In this document: positions 18,508-28,411 of the stretch, in pieces | How positions within the stretch are numbered: the first letter of the stretch is position 1 | Layout of the letters: each line of letters begins with the position of its first letter | Assembly (NCBI RefSeq): GCF_030646615.1 | Contig: NZ_JAUSLG010000047.1 | Coordinates: forward strand, 117,511 to 181,510 | Reading direction: 5' to 3' | DNA from: Phenylobacterium sp. | Lineage (GTDB): Bacteria > Pseudomonadota > Alphaproteobacteria > Caulobacterales > Caulobacteraceae | Length of the DNA: 64,000 nucleotides | Translations under genes and position numbers: made by a program | Notes under the pieces: model-generated | The model's database searches: none | What the model saw: only the letters and a program-made list of their open reading frames with translations | Told to the model about the DNA's origin: nothing

Positions 18508-20910
18508 ATGTCCAGCCTGAACCAGATCCGCAGCACGTTCATCGACTTCTTCAAGGGTCGCGATCACCTGGTGATCCCCTCGGCGCCCCTGGTGCCGCAG
18601 AACGATCCGACGCTGATGTTCGTCAACGCCGGCATGGTGCCGTTCAAGAACTACTTCACCGGCGCCGAGACGCCCCCGGCGCCCCGGGCGGTGTCGGTTC
18701 AGAAGTGCGTCCGGGCCGGCGGCAAGCACAACGACCTGGACAATGTGGGCTATACCGGCCGCCACCAGACCTTCTTCGAGATGCTGGGGAACTTCTCCTT
18801 CGGCGACTATTTCAAGGAAGGCGCCATCGAACTGGCCTGGGAGCTGATGACCAAGGACATTGGTCTGGACCCCGCCCGCCTGATGGTCACCATCGCGCCG
18901 GACGACGAGGACGCCGCGGCCCTGTGGCGCAAGATCGCCGGCCTGCCGGATTCAAAGATCGTGCGGCTGGAAGAAAACTTCTGGTCCATGGGCGACACTG
19001 GCCCGTGCGGCACCAATACCGAGATCTTCTATGATCACGGCGACCACGTGGCCGGGGGCCCCCCCGGCAGCCCGGACGAGGACGGCGACCGGTTCGTCGA
19101 AATCTGGAACCTGGTCTTCATGCGCTGGGAGCAGTTCGCCGACGGCACGCGCAAGGACCTGCCTAAGCCGCAGATCGACACCGGGATGGGCCTGGAGCGG
19201 ATCACCACGGTCCTACAGGGCGTCCATTCCAACTATGACACCGACCTCTTCCGCACCCTCATCGCCGCCAGCGAAGAGGCCACGGGCGCCGCGGCCCGCG
19301 GCGAGGCCCGGTTCTCGCACCAGGTCATCGTCGATCACCTGCGCTCCACGAGCTTCCTGATCGCCGATGGCGTCTCGCCCTCCAATGAAGGCCGCGGCTA
19401 TGTGCTGCGGCGGATCATGCGCCGGGCCATGCGCCACGCCCACATGCTGGGCGCGGCCGAGCCCCTGATGCACCGGCTGGTCCCGACCCTGGTGTCGGAG
19501 ATGGGCGAGGCCTATCCGGAACTGCGGCGGGCCGAGGCGACGATCTCCGAGACCCTGCGCCAGGAGGAGGAACGCTTCCGCCGCACCCTCGGCCGGGGCA
19601 TGAGCCTGCTGGAAGAGGCCACGGCCCAACTGGCCGAGGGCGGCGAACTGCCCGGCGAGACGGCCTTCAAGCTCTATGACACCTACGGCTTCCCCCTCGA
19701 TCTGACCCAGGACGCCGTGCGCGCCATGGGCCTGAGCGTCGATCTCGCCGGCTTCGATGCGGCCATGAAGCGCCAGAAGGACCAGGCCCGCGAGGCCTGG
19801 ACCGGCTCTGGCCAGGTGGCGGCGTCCGGCGAGTGGTTCGCCCTGCGCGAACGCCTGGGGGCCACCGAATTCGTCGGTCACGACACCACCGAGACCACCG
19901 CCAAGGTCCTGGCCCTGGTGGATGGGGGCGCCGAGATTCCCCGCGCCGAAGCCGGCCAGACCGTCCAGGTCCTGTTTGACCACACCCCCTTCTACGGCGA
20001 GAGCGGCGGCCAGGCTGGTGACCTGGGCGAAGTCGAATGGGCCGGGGGCCAGGCCCGTGTCCTCGACACCCAGAAGCAGGCTGGCGACCTCCACGTCCAT
20101 GTGATCGAGATCACCGACGGCGCCCTGGTCACAGGCGCGTCCGTGCGTCTGGCCCTGGATGCTGCGCGGCGCACCGCCACCCGGGCCAACCACTCGGCCA
20201 CCCACCTGCTGCATGCGGCCCTGCGCAATGTGCTGGGACCCCATGTGAGCCAGAAGGGCCAGATGGTGGACGGCGAGCGCATCCGCTTCGACTTCAGCCA
20301 CGGCCAGCCGCTCACCCTGGAGGAGATCGACAAGATCGAGGCCGAGGTGAATGCGGTGATCCGCCAGAACCTGCCGGCCGAGACCAAGAACATGGCCCCC
20401 GAAGAGGCCATCGAGGCCGGCGCCATGGCCCTGTTCGGCGAGAAGTATGGGGATGTGGTCCGGGTCCTGACCCTGGGCCGGGCCCTGGATGGGAGCGGCC
20501 CCTATTCGGTCGAGCTGTGCGGCGGCACCCATGTGGCCCGCACCGGCGACATCGCCCTGTTCAAGATCGTCTCCGAAAGCGGCGTGGCCGCCGGCGTTCG
20601 CCGCATCGAGGCCCTGACGGGTGAGCCGGCCCGCCGCTGGCTGCTGGACCAGGCTCTGGTGTCGCGCCAGCTGGCCGAGCAGTTCAAGACCCCGGTGTCC
20701 GAGGTTCTGGGCCGGGTGGAGGCCCTGGAGGCTCAGCGGCGCAAGCTGGAAAAGGAACTGGGCGACGCCAAGCGCCAGCTCGCCATGGGCGGCGGCGGGG
20801 GCGCGGCTCAGGCCGGGCCTGAGGAGATCGCCGGCGTCCAGGTGCTGGCGCGGGTGATGGACGGGGTCGGCGGCAAGGACCTGCGGCCCATCGCCGAAGA
20901 ATTCAAGTAG
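18508..20910 (+). CDS. alaS: Alanine--tRNA ligase, truncated by an in-frame amber codon
   Basis: Charges tRNA-Ala and edits mischarged Ser/Gly. The class II aminoacylation core is intact ([39 protein letters not shown]), as is the editing site ([23 protein letters not shown]) and the [12 protein letters not shown] zinc-type motif. Starting at ATG 18508 ([11 protein letters not shown]) the protein stops after 800 residues at TAG 20908-20910 (AAG-TAG-CAG). Reading on in the same frame gives the rest of the normal C-Ala domain to a second stop at 21150, for 880 codons in total, the usual AlaRS length. Thus one base change, or a sequencing error, has cut off the last 79 residues. Classical E. coli deletion work shows that C-terminal parts are not needed for aminoacylation, so the truncated enzyme may still work. 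Confidence 0.9.
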   Translation: MSSLNQIRSTFIDFFKGRDHLVIPSAPLVPQNDPTLMFVNAGMVPFKNYFTGAETPPAPRAVSVQKCVRAGGKHNDLDNVGYTGRHQTFFEMLGNFSFGDYFKEGAIELAWELMTKDIGLDPARLMVTIAPDDEDAAALWRKIAGLPDSKIVRLEENFWSMGDTGPCGTNTEIFYDHGDHVAGGPPGSPDEDGDRFVEIWNLVFMRWEQFADGTRKDLPKPQIDTGMGLERITTVLQGVHSNYDTDLFRTLIAASEEATGAAARGEARFSHQVIVDHLRSTSFLIADGVSPSNEGRGYVLRRIMRRAMRHAHMLGAAEPLMHRLVPTLVSEMGEAYPELRRAEATISETLRQEEERFRRTLGRGMSLLEEATAQLAEGGELPGETAFKLYDTYGFPLDLTQDAVRAMGLSVDLAGFDAAMKRQKDQAREAWTGSGQVAASGEWFALRERLGATEFVGHDTTETTAKVLALVDGGAEIPRAEAGQTVQVLFDHTPFYGESGGQAGDLGEVEWAGGQARVLDTQKQAGDLHVHVIEITDGALVTGASVRLALDAARRTATRANHSATHLLHAALRNVLGPHVSQKGQMVDGERIRFDFSHGQPLTLEEIDKIEAEVNAVIRQNLPAETKNMAPEEAIEAGAMALFGEKYGDVVRVLTLGRALDGSGPYSVELCGGTHVARTGDIALFKIVSESGVAAGVRRIEALTGEPARRWLLDQALVSRQLAEQFKTPVSEVLGRVEALEAQRRKLEKELGDAKRQLAMGGGGGAAQAGPEEIAGVQVLARVMDGVGGKDLRPIAEEFK

Positions 20911-21150
20911 CAGGTGACCGACGGCATCATCGCCCTGGTGGGGGTGGCCGAAGGCAAGGCCGCCGTCACCGTGGCGGTGACCGGCGCGGCCAAGGATCGC
21001 TTCAACGCCGCCGACCTCGCCAAGGCCGCCGTGATCGCCATGGGCGGGCAGGGCGCCGGCGGGCGTCCCGACTTTGCCCAGGGCGGCGCCCCCGATGGCG
21101 CCCGGGCCGAAGAGGGGCTGGCGGCCCTGAAGGCGGCGATCACCGGTTAG
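20911..21150 (+). pseudogene. Detached C-terminal part of alaS (C-Ala domain) behind the amber codon
   Basis: 79 codons in the same frame as alaS, directly after the TAG. They encode QVTDGIIALVGVAEGKAAVTVAV, then GGQGAGGRPDFAQGGAP, which is the conserved glycine-rich GGxPDxAQ block found near the C-terminus of bacterial AlaRS. No frameshift separates it from the main gene. A GTG at 20914, 4 nt past the stop, could allow reinitiation to give a separate small polypeptide, but no ribosome-binding site stands out. Codon use is as GC-rich as upstream, so the stop is recent or an artefact. Confidence 0.85.
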
Positions 21151-21168
21151 GGCCGGACGGTCGCGGCC

Positions 21169-21594
21169 TCAGGCCGGGGGCGTGCGCACGCAGGCCAGCT
21201 TGTTCCCCTGCGGGTCGCGGACATAGGCGGCGTACCAGCCCTCGCCATATTGCGGGCGAAGGCCCGGCGGCCCCTCATCAGCGCCGCCATGGGCCATGGC
21301 GGCTTCATAGAAGGCGTCCACCACCTGGGGCGTGGGGGCGTAGAAGCCCAGCATGACGCCGTTGCCGGCCCGGGCGGCCTGGCCATCGAAGGGCTTGCAG
21401 ACCCAGAGCGTCTGGCCCTGGCCGTCGCCTGCGCGGCCATAGCCGGTCCAGCCCTCGAAGGCGTAGAGCTGGGTCAGGCCCAGGGTGGCCAGCACCGCAT
21501 CATAGAAGGCGACCGCCGCAGGCAGGTCATCTGCGCCCAGGGTCATATAGCCCAGAACCGGGCCCGCATCCCCGGCGGTCGGCGGCGTCGTCAT
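21169..21594 (-). CDS. VOC (glyoxalase/bleomycin-resistance-like) family protein
   Basis: 141 residues with the beta-alpha-beta-beta-beta layout of the vicinal oxygen chelate fold: LGYMTLGADDLPAAVAFYDAVLATLGL at the start and WYAAYVRDPQGNKLACV at the end, where the last-strand acidic metal ligand of VOC enzymes is replaced or absent. The ATG at 21594 has GGGAGAGAT upstream. Substrate not predictable; stand-alone on the minus strand, converging on alaS. Confidence 0.85.
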   Translation of the reverse strand: MTTPPTAGDAGPVLGYMTLGADDLPAAVAFYDAVLATLGLTQLYAFEGWTGYGRAGDGQGQTLWVCKPFDGQAARAGNGVMLGFYAPTPQVVDAFYEAAMAHGGADEGPPGLRPQYGEGWYAAYVRDPQGNKLACVRTPPA

Positions 21595-21659
21595 CTGATC
21601 TCTCCCATCCCATCAGGCCGGCCATCCGGCTCCGTGGAATAGAACATAACAGGAACATT

Positions 21660-22577
21660 CTAGCTTAGGAAGTGGGCCGCCAGGGTCATGGTCAGGGCGC
21701 TCAGCACCGTGCCGGCGATCACCGCCTCGGCGGCGCCGCGGGCGAACACCCCCAGGGCCCGGGTCTGGATGAAGACATTCACCGCCGTGGGGCAGGCGGC
21801 CAGCAGGGTGGCGACGGCGCGCGTGGCCGGATCGACCCCGCCGAGGCCCAGGACCACCCACACCAGCACCGGGGCGGCCAGGAGCTTGAGCCCGAGGGCG
21901 AGGCCAAGGGGGGCGAGGGCGGCCCGGTCTGGCCAGGCGCCCTCGCGGCCGATGAGGCCGCCCAGGGCGATCAAGGCGATGGGGCTGGCCGTGGCCGCCA
22001 GAAGGCTGAGCCCCTGGTCGGCGAGGCCCGGCAGGCGGGTCCCTGTGGCCGACAGGATGAGCCCGCAGACGGCGCCGAGCACAGTGGGATTGGCCAGCAC
22101 CCGACGCAGGGCTGCGGCCAGGCCGACCGAGGCGGCGCCGGTCTGCAAGATGGCCACGGCCAGGCCCATCAGGACGATGAAGTCCACCGCCACCAGGGCT
22201 GCGGCCTGGGGTCGGACAGCCTCCCCCAGCACGGCGACGGCCAGGGGGGCGCCGAGGAAGGCGGTGTTGCCGATGGCCGCCGCCATGGGTAGGCCCGCCA
22301 CGCTCTGGCGGGGCAGGTCGAGGCGCCGGGCCAGGACCCAGGCGAACAGCAGGACCGCGGTCAGGGAGAGCCCATAGAGGCCCAGCGCCAGGGCCTGGCT
22401 CATGTTTGGCGGCGGGGCGTCGCCGAGCCAGCGGATCAGCAGGGCGGGAAAGCCGATCCAGAAGGTGTAGGCCGACATCCATCCCCCCAGGCGGGCGCCC
22501 AGCAGGCCGAACCGGCCGGCCAGGGCGCCGGCGGCGATGATCGCGAAGAAGGGCGCGATGCGCGCAAGAAGGTCCAA
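21660..22577 (-). CDS. AEC family transporter (auxin efflux carrier-like permease)
   Basis: 305-residue integral membrane protein with about ten hydrophobic helices arranged as two repeats and the discontinuous-helix prolines typical of AEC carriers (AYTFWIGFPALLIRW, AIGNTAFLGAPLAVAVLG, LLAACPTAVNVFIQTRALG). Family members export organic anions such as malate or other small molecules; the substrate is unknown. The apparent start is a TTG at 22577. It follows the DUF2939 gene by 21 nt on the same strand and is probably in one operon with it. Confidence 0.85.
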   Translation of the reverse strand: MDLLARIAPFFAIIAAGALAGRFGLLGARLGGWMSAYTFWIGFPALLIRWLGDAPPPNMSQALALGLYGLSLTAVLLFAWVLARRLDLPRQSVAGLPMAAAIGNTAFLGAPLAVAVLGEAVRPQAAALVAVDFIVLMGLAVAILQTGAASVGLAAALRRVLANPTVLGAVCGLILSATGTRLPGLADQGLSLLAATASPIALIALGGLIGREGAWPDRAALAPLGLALGLKLLAAPVLVWVVLGLGGVDPATRAVATLLAACPTAVNVFIQTRALGVFARGAAEAVIAGTVLSALTMTLAAHFLS

Positions 22578-22598
22578 GGCTCGAAGGTCCGACCGCGC

Positions 22599-23204
22599 CT
22601 AGGCTTCCGGGCGCTCAGGCAGGCGCACATGCACCAGAGTCCACTGGAAAAGGGCGGTGCGCTGGAAGGTCAGCACCGTCACCTCGCCCGGCCGGCCCGG
22701 AGGATGGACGGCGAACCGGGTGCGGTTGATCCCCCAGTAGCGCAGGCTGGGCCAGGGCTCCTTGAGGGGCGCCGTCAGGCGGCGGGCGCCTTGGGCCGGC
22801 GCAGGCTCGGGCGGCGCCGCGCCCGGCTCATAGCCGCGGACCACGTCATAAAGGCCGGCCGGCGTCAGATAGGGCTCCAGTCGGGCTGGGGCCGGCGTGA
22901 GGGGCGCCAGGGGCTCGGCGAAGGGCTCCAGCGCCCGGCGCATGGCGCCCATGGGGTCGCGCCAGATGTCGGGCGCCGCGGCCGCCTCGCCGGCGGCGCG
23001 CTCCGGCGGCGGCGGCTCCCGGACCTGATCGCGCAGGCTGGTGCGCAGGGCGCGGAAATCCACCATCTCGGCCAACCCCACCACGTCCTGGTCCCGCGCA
23101 TTGGCCTTCAGGGCCCGATAGGCGAACCAGGGCGCCGCGGCGAAGGCGAGCGCGAACAGCACAAGACAGACGAGGAAGATCTTGAAGAGCTGACGTCTGA
23201 CCAT
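22599..23204 (-). CDS. DUF2939-like membrane-anchored protein
   Basis: 201 residues. An N-terminal membrane anchor (residues 7-25, IFLVCLVLFALAFAAAPW) is followed by WFAYRALKANARDQDVVGLAEMVDFRALRTSLRDQV, the arrangement I associate with DUF2939 (an exported domain of unknown function). The middle is proline/alanine-rich and the end is a beta-type segment (RYWGINRTRFAVHP..GEVTVLTFQRTALFQWTLVHVRL). Upstream gene of a probable two-gene unit with the AEC transporter. Confidence 0.75.
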   Translation of the reverse strand: MVRRQLFKIFLVCLVLFALAFAAAPWFAYRALKANARDQDVVGLAEMVDFRALRTSLRDQVREPPPPERAAGEAAAAPDIWRDPMGAMRRALEPFAEPLAPLTPAPARLEPYLTPAGLYDVVRGYEPGAAPPEPAPAQGARRLTAPLKEPWPSLRYWGINRTRFAVHPPGRPGEVTVLTFQRTALFQWTLVHVRLPERPEA

Positions 23205-23512
23205 GGGCCGGTCGGGTCCCCTCGGCCAAGCTTTGCAGGTTATGGATCAGGCTTAACACGGCGCCCGCCAGGCCGCCATTTCCTCGCCCAGCAGGACGCG
23301 CGGAGCCCGACGAGGGACCGCGGCCTTGCCCCTTACCGGCGCCCCGCAATGATCAGGTTGGGCTCTTAGCCGTCGCACGTATCGCCAGTCGACGACCGCA
23401 GTGCAGAGGTGTTTGAACCGTTGAGACGGGTGGATTTCGGGCGTTGGTGCGGTACGCTCGAGCGCAGGTTGGCGCGACTCCTGCATTGGCGTTGCATCGA
23501 AAGTGTTTGCGC
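23205..23512. other. Intergenic interval with no supported gene
   Basis: 308 nt between the DUF2939 gene and the divergent lipoprotein gene. A short open frame on the minus strand (down to 23253) lacks a convincing start or family resemblance. I see no strong hairpin with a T-tract. It presumably holds both divergent promoters. Confidence 0.5.
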
Positions 23513-24274
23513 ATGAAGCGATGGCTCTCTGGCGCTCTTCTCGCCGTCGTAGCGTTTGGCCTTCAGGGCTGCATCACCACGGCGCTGTACGTGACCAATC
23601 GCCCATCACAGTCCGTGCTAAATGAGATGGGACGCTGGTGCGCCCGCGATTCCGGGGTGCGTTGGCGGGGCGGTCGGGCCGAGAGCTTGGACCTGTGGAT
23701 ACCGGGGAACCTGAACCGTGAACCCGATCCGCACGCGCCACTGGCCGATGCTGAGCCCTATCGAGACTTTGGCTACGGCGAGGTGCTGCTGCGAAGCGGT
23801 ATCGCGCGAACGGTGCTGATTAACGTGCAGGAGCGAAAGTACGTTGATCCGAACTCCGGCGCCTTCGGCCCAATGGTAGGAGAGCCGACAGGCATCTATC
23901 GGCTGGAACTCCGCAGGCCAAACGATCCGCATTGCGCGCCCTACCTGGCGCTCCGGGACAAGGTGGAGCGATGGAACACACCGGAACGGCGCGCGGATGT
24001 GGAGCGTCAACCTTGCCCCTCATACGAATACGTCGGCCCATTCGACGGACAGCCGCGGAAGGACATGTATGTGACGTTCTTCGACGCGCAGGCTGACGCG
24101 CGCGGTTTCACCCGCATGGGCGCCGTGCTCATCGTCGGCGGCGAAGTTCGCGCGACGGAAGTCCGCTACAGCGCGGTGAGCCCCAACGGAGCCAGTGAAC
24201 ATTCAGGTTGGTGGGGCGTGAAAGCATGCGCTTCCTTCGGGACAGAGATCGTCAGTGGGCCGCCGCAGCCATAG
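23513..24274 (+). CDS. Hypothetical lipoprotein
   Basis: The start at 23513 gives MKRWLSGALLAVVAFGLQGC, a signal peptide with lipobox LQGC (cysteine 20), so the product is predicted to be a lipoprotein. The frame also runs 23 codons upstream, without a signal peptide. The mature part (about 233 residues) has several cysteines (RWCARDSG, PHCAPYL, QPCPSYEY, VKACASFG) that could form disulfides. I do not recognise the family. Codon use is less GC-biased than in the flanking genes, so this may be acquired DNA. Confidence 0.7.
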   Translation: MKRWLSGALLAVVAFGLQGCITTALYVTNRPSQSVLNEMGRWCARDSGVRWRGGRAESLDLWIPGNLNREPDPHAPLADAEPYRDFGYGEVLLRSGIARTVLINVQERKYVDPNSGAFGPMVGEPTGIYRLELRRPNDPHCAPYLALRDKVERWNTPERRADVERQPCPSYEYVGPFDGQPRKDMYVTFFDAQADARGFTRMGAVLIVGGEVRATEVRYSAVSPNGASEHSGWWGVKACASFGTEIVSGPPQP

Positions 24275-24547
24275 CGCCGGGCGAAGAGATCCACACTACA
24301 AGTGTCCAAGTTGGGTCGATTTCACCGGCGGCCAGTCTGCAAGCAGCCGGCCACTCGCCCTCGCTGAGGTATGTCCGGACATCAGCCCGGAGGTAAGACC
24401 GGTCGTGGCGCTCAACGGCCGCCGCAGCCCTGCACGGCCAGGCTCTCCTACGGCAGACCCGCTTGAGCCACCGAGCGAGCGCGCGAGGGGGGAGATCTCC
24501 ACCACCTGACCTGTTGACCGGCCGATCGTCCCATCCGAGTTTCGCGC
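24275..24547. other. Intergenic interval with a perfect 12-bp palindrome
   Basis: No gene is supported here. A perfect palindrome ATGTCCGGACAT lies at 24371-24382, 166 nt upstream of the phosphotransferase start. It could be a regulator site, but 12-bp palindromes also arise by chance in GC-rich DNA. Confidence 0.35.
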
Positions 24548-25396
24548 ATGGACGTATCGCAGATTGAAATAGTACGGCCACTCGCTGGCGGCGGCGGTAA
24601 CGCAACGGTCGACCTCGTCCGAGCCGGCGGTCAACTTTGGGTTCTCAAGTGTCATCGGCCGCGAGAGGTAGCGGCGGAACGGCTCTTTCAGAGCTCACTA
24701 CGTGAGCATGGGTTACCGAACCTCCAGGTCGCAGACTGCAGTGGACTCCGTCCGGATCAGCTGCTGATGGAATACGTCTCGGGGTCGCCCACCATCGGTG
24801 GCTCGCCATCACTTAACCTCTGCCGGCGTTGGGGTGAGGCCATTAGAGACCTTCACGGCATCCGATCATCAGAGTTCCAGACGTTGGATGGCCAAGGAAT
24901 GCCGGTTCTCGCGAGCTGGCAGGATTTCGTCGCAGAGCTGATCCACAAGGCCATTGATCGACAACGGGAGCGGGAGACAGGCTTGCCGGCGGGCCTCCTC
25001 GACAAAGCCGCACTCGGGCTGGCAAAGCTCAAGAAGTTCAACCCGCCAGAGTTCGTGCTGACCCACGGCGACTTGCACCTCAATAACGCCCTTAAGCGGG
25101 GCGGCGAAGTCGTCCTCTTCGACAAGCCGGCGGACGTCTGGGTGGCGCCTCGGGTATTTGATTTGTGCCTCATTTACTCCGAGGCTTTTCCGGGCGCCCT
25201 TTACGACGTGAACCGGCAGGGTGACGAGGCCCGGCTGAGCGCATTTCTCGAAGGGTATGGCGATCTGCCGCCTGAGCAGCCCGAGTGGCTCGAGCTTTTT
25301 GTACTGCTTCGCTCGCTGCGCCGGTACCCGAGCCCATTCGTGCCCGAGCTTCGCGCGGTCATCGAGGCTGCCCTGGATAGGATCGCGAGACTGTAG
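24548..25396 (+). CDS. APH-type phosphotransferase (kinase-like fold)
   Basis: 282 residues with the aminoglycoside phosphotransferase/choline kinase-like fold: a glycine-rich nucleotide loop (PLAGGGGNATVDLV), the ATP-binding lysine K34 (WVLKCHR), the hinge region LLMEYVSGSP, the catalytic loop THGDLHLNN (catalytic Asp, Asn), and the metal-binding Asp in VLFDKPADVWVAPRVFDLCLIY. Members phosphorylate aminoglycosides, choline, thiamine, sugars and other hydroxyl compounds; the substrate cannot be told. No transferase partner is adjacent. Base composition is less extreme than in surrounding core genes, which suggests transfer. Confidence 0.8.
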   Translation: MDVSQIEIVRPLAGGGGNATVDLVRAGGQLWVLKCHRPREVAAERLFQSSLREHGLPNLQVADCSGLRPDQLLMEYVSGSPTIGGSPSLNLCRRWGEAIRDLHGIRSSEFQTLDGQGMPVLASWQDFVAELIHKAIDRQRERETGLPAGLLDKAALGLAKLKKFNPPEFVLTHGDLHLNNALKRGGEVVLFDKPADVWVAPRVFDLCLIYSEAFPGALYDVNRQGDEARLSAFLEGYGDLPPEQPEWLELFVLLRSLRRYPSPFVPELRAVIEAALDRIARL

Positions 25397-25726
25397 TGGG
25401 TGGCGGTGGAGCTCCCGGCCCTACTTGATCAGCCCATCTTCACGTGTCGCGAGCCAGTCGATACAGAGCTTCGACGCGTATTGGTTTCACCTGCCACTGA
25501 TCGTTGGCACCAGCGACATTCTCGCTCGGGAATGTGCGCATATCGGCCGTGCGGTAAGATCCGGCTCTGGCGCCGAACGGACATCCATGGACATCGCGAT
25601 CCCTCGGGGCCGCGCCGGGGCCGGCTTAGGTCGTCCGGGCCAGACCTATGGTGGGGTCAGGTCCACCGCAATTCGAACGATAGCCGCCTGGCGGAGCCTA
25701 AGCTTGGCTGGTGCGTTTGAGGCGGC
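25397..25726 (+). other. Interval with a possible degraded coding remnant
   Basis: 330 nt without a clear gene. In the plus frame of positions about 25425-25720, a protein-like stretch reads QSFDAYWFHLPLIVGTSDI, then RSGSGAERTSMDIAIPRG and TAIRTIAAWRSLSLAGAFEA. This looks more coherent than chance, but there is no start codon with ribosome-binding site and the frame runs on into the DUF2254 gene in another phase. It may be the remains of a gene truncated at its 3' end. Weak. Confidence 0.25.
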
Positions 25727-27049
25727 ATGGGGGCCCGGCTACACAAGCTTGCGCACGATCTGCGGACCACCTTCTGGGTCGTGCCCTCGGTGCTGGTCGC
25801 GCTCGGAACGGCGGCGGCGTTTGGGGCGGTGGCGGCCGAGGGGGCCGACTGGATTCCCGGGCCGTTGATGTCGCTGCTCTATGAGGGCGGCGAGAGCGGC
25901 GCGCGGACCCTGCTGGGCGCCATCGCCACCTCGACCATCGGCGTCACCGGCACGCTGTTTTCCATCACCATCGCAGCCCTGACCCTGGCGTCGAGCCAGA
26001 TGGGGCCGCGCCTGCTGGACAACTTCACCCGCGACCGCGGAAACCAGGTGGTGCTCGGGGTCTTCCTGGGGTCTTTCGCCTATTGCCTGGTGGTCCTGCG
26101 TCAGGTTCGCGGCGGCGAGGACGACCTGTTCGTGCCCCGCCTTGCGCTGGGCGGCGCCATGGTCTTGGCCGGTCTCTGCGTGGCGCTGCTGGTCTATTAC
26201 GTCCACCACATGTCGACGCGGATCAATATCGACACCGTGATCGATCTGGTGCGCCGCGAGCTGTTCGCCGCCCTGGACAGCCTGACGCGTCGGGAGCCAG
26301 ACCCAAACAGCCTGGGACCAGAGGATATCGACCTGGACTGGTCGGAAGCCCGCCGGGTCAGCGACGGCCGCAATGGCTATCTGCAGGAGCTTGATGTCGA
26401 GGCCCTGGCCGACTGGGCGCAGGACACCGGGGCGCGAGTCCGCCTGTTGGTGCGGCCTGGCGACTTCATCGTCGCCGGAGGCTGCGTCGCCCTGGTTCAT
26501 CCCCCGGAGACGAAGGGGGCCGAAGAGGCCATGGCGCGGGCCACGGCGCTGGGCGCCAAGCGCACCTCCGGCAGCGATCTCGAATACAGCGTCCGCCAGT
26601 TGGTGGAGGTGGCGGTCCGGGCTCTGTCGCCGGGCATCAACGACCCCATGACCGCCATCGCCGTGCTGGACCAGTTGGGCTCGGCCCTTTGCCGCGTGGT
26701 CGATCGTCATTTTCCCAGGGGGGTGACCATCCGCGACGGGCGGGTCCTGGTGGTGCGGCCGGTCAGCGACTATGCCGGCCTGGTCGATGTCTGCTTCGAT
26801 ATGATCCGTCAGAGCGGCGCCCATGCGCCCAGCGTGGCGATCCGCCTGCTGGAAATCCTCGCCCTGGTGGCCGAGCAGGAGCGCGATCCGCAACGGCTGG
26901 CCAGCCTGCGCATCCACGCCGACAAGGTCGTGTCGGACGCCCGAAAGGCCGTGACCAACAGGGAAGATCTGCGCGACCTGATGGCGCGGCGGCGCAACTT
27001 TGGCGCGGTCGCCGCCCATGGCGGCCCGGCGCGCCGCGCCGAGCCTTAG
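25727..27049 (+). CDS. DUF2254 family membrane protein
   Basis: 440 residues. The N-terminal half has four hydrophobic segments (about residues 17-37, 60-85, 105-122 and 137-157), including the family stretch GVTGTLFSITIAALTLASSQMGPRLLDNFTRDRGNQVVLGVFLGSFAYCL. The C-terminal half is cytosolic, with the recognisable ALSPGINDPMTAIAVLDQLGSAL. This is the DUF2254 architecture; function unknown. The ATG at 25727 is preceded by GAGG. It converges on icd with a 9-nt gap. Confidence 0.88.
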   Translation: MGARLHKLAHDLRTTFWVVPSVLVALGTAAAFGAVAAEGADWIPGPLMSLLYEGGESGARTLLGAIATSTIGVTGTLFSITIAALTLASSQMGPRLLDNFTRDRGNQVVLGVFLGSFAYCLVVLRQVRGGEDDLFVPRLALGGAMVLAGLCVALLVYYVHHMSTRINIDTVIDLVRRELFAALDSLTRREPDPNSLGPEDIDLDWSEARRVSDGRNGYLQELDVEALADWAQDTGARVRLLVRPGDFIVAGGCVALVHPPETKGAEEAMARATALGAKRTSGSDLEYSVRQLVEVAVRALSPGINDPMTAIAVLDQLGSALCRVVDRHFPRGVTIRDGRVLVVRPVSDYAGLVDVCFDMIRQSGAHAPSVAIRLLEILALVAEQERDPQRLASLRIHADKVVSDARKAVTNREDLRDLMARRRNFGAVAAHGGPARRAEP

Positions 27050-27058
27050 GGGTCTCGC

Positions 27059-28279
27059 CTAGGCCTGGGCCGACAGGGCCTTGTCGAGATTGACCGCCAC
27101 CTTGTCGATGAAGCCTTCGGTGGTCAGCCAGCCCTGGGTGTCGCCCACCAGCAGGGCCAGGTCCTTGGTCATCGAGCCGCTTTCGACGGTGGAGACGCAG
27201 ACCTCTTCCAGGGTCTTGGCGAACTTGGCCAGGGCCTCGTTGCCGTCCAGCTTGGCCCGGTGCTCCAGGCCCCGCGTCCAGGCGAAGATCGAGGCGATGG
27301 AGTTGGTCGAGGTGCTCTCGCCGCGCTGATGCTGGCGATAGTGACGGGTGACGGTCCCGTGGGCGGCCTCGGCCTCGAGGGTCTTGCCGTCCGGGGTGAT
27401 CAGCACCGAGGTCATCAGGCCCAGCGAGCCGAAGCCCTGAGCCACCTGGTCGGACTGGACGTCGCCGTCATAGTTCTTGGCCGCCCAGATGAAGCCGCCG
27501 GACCATTTCAGGGCCGAGGCGACCATGTCGTCGATCAGGCGGTGCTCATAGACGATGCCGGCGGCCTTGTACTTCTCGGCGTACTTGGCCTCATAGACCT
27601 CGGCGAAGATGTCCTTGAAGCGCCCGTCATAGGCCTTGAGGATGGTGTTCTTGGTCGACAGATAGACCGGATAGTTGCGGTTCAGGCCATAGGCCAGGCA
27701 GGCCTCGGCGAATTCGCGGATCGAGTCGTCCAGATTGTACATGGCCATGGCCACGCCCGAACCCGGATAGTCGAACACCTCGCGCTCGATGACGTCGCCA
27801 TTCTCGCCTTCCCAGCGGATGGTCATCTTGCCCTTGCCGGGCACCAGGAAGTCGGTGGCCCGGTACTGGTCGCCATAGGCGTGGCGGCCGACGATGATCG
27901 GCTGGGTCCAGCCGGGGATCAGGCGCGGGACGTTCTTGCAGATGATCGGCTCGCGGAAGACCACGCCGCCGAGGATGTTGCGGATGGTGCCGTTGGGCGA
28001 ACGCCACATCTGCTTGAGGCCGAACTCCTCGACCCGGGCCTCGTCCGGCGTGATGGTCGCGCACTTGATGCCGACGCCGTACTTCTGGATGGCTTCGGCG
28101 GCCTCGACCGTGACCTTGTCGTCGGTCTGATCCCGATACTCGATGCCCAGATCGTAATAGGCGATGTCGAGATCGAGATAGGGGAAGATGAGCTTGTCCT
28201 TGATCATCTTCCAGATGATCCGGGTCATCTCGTCCCCGTCGATATCGACGACGGGATTGGCGACTTTGATCTTGGCCAT
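27059..28279 (-). CDS. icd: NADP-dependent isocitrate dehydrogenase
   Basis: Converts isocitrate to 2-oxoglutarate in the TCA cycle. The 406 residues and the N-terminal [34 protein letters not shown] identify the homodimeric, eukaryote-like type usual in alphaproteobacteria. [15 protein letters not shown] (substrate serine/asparagine), the [14 protein letters not shown] block and [18 protein letters not shown] (cofactor specificity region) are all present. Transcribed alone; stop 9 nt from that of the DUF2254 gene. Confidence 0.96.
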   Translation of the reverse strand: MAKIKVANPVVDIDGDEMTRIIWKMIKDKLIFPYLDLDIAYYDLGIEYRDQTDDKVTVEAAEAIQKYGVGIKCATITPDEARVEEFGLKQMWRSPNGTIRNILGGVVFREPIICKNVPRLIPGWTQPIIVGRHAYGDQYRATDFLVPGKGKMTIRWEGENGDVIEREVFDYPGSGVAMAMYNLDDSIREFAEACLAYGLNRNYPVYLSTKNTILKAYDGRFKDIFAEVYEAKYAEKYKAAGIVYEHRLIDDMVASALKWSGGFIWAAKNYDGDVQSDQVAQGFGSLGLMTSVLITPDGKTLEAEAAHGTVTRHYRQHQRGESTSTNSIASIFAWTRGLEHRAKLDGNEALAKFAKTLEEVCVSTVESGSMTKDLALLVGDTQGWLTTEGFIDKVAVNLDKALSAQA

Positions 28280-28411
28280 AGGCGAGGCGCGCTCCGTGGC
28301 GGAATTGAGGGGTTGAGGCCGTATACAAGGCCTGCGCCGGTGCGCAAAGCCACGACGGCGTCAAAGATGGCCGACATGGGAACGTCGCATGGGCGTTCTA
28401 GTTAAAGCCGC

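Noticed and set aside
25257..25868. Frame overlapping the kinase end and the DUF2254 start as a full gene
   Set aside because: It would overlap two good genes; only the part in the gap looks protein-like and is mentioned as a possible remnant.
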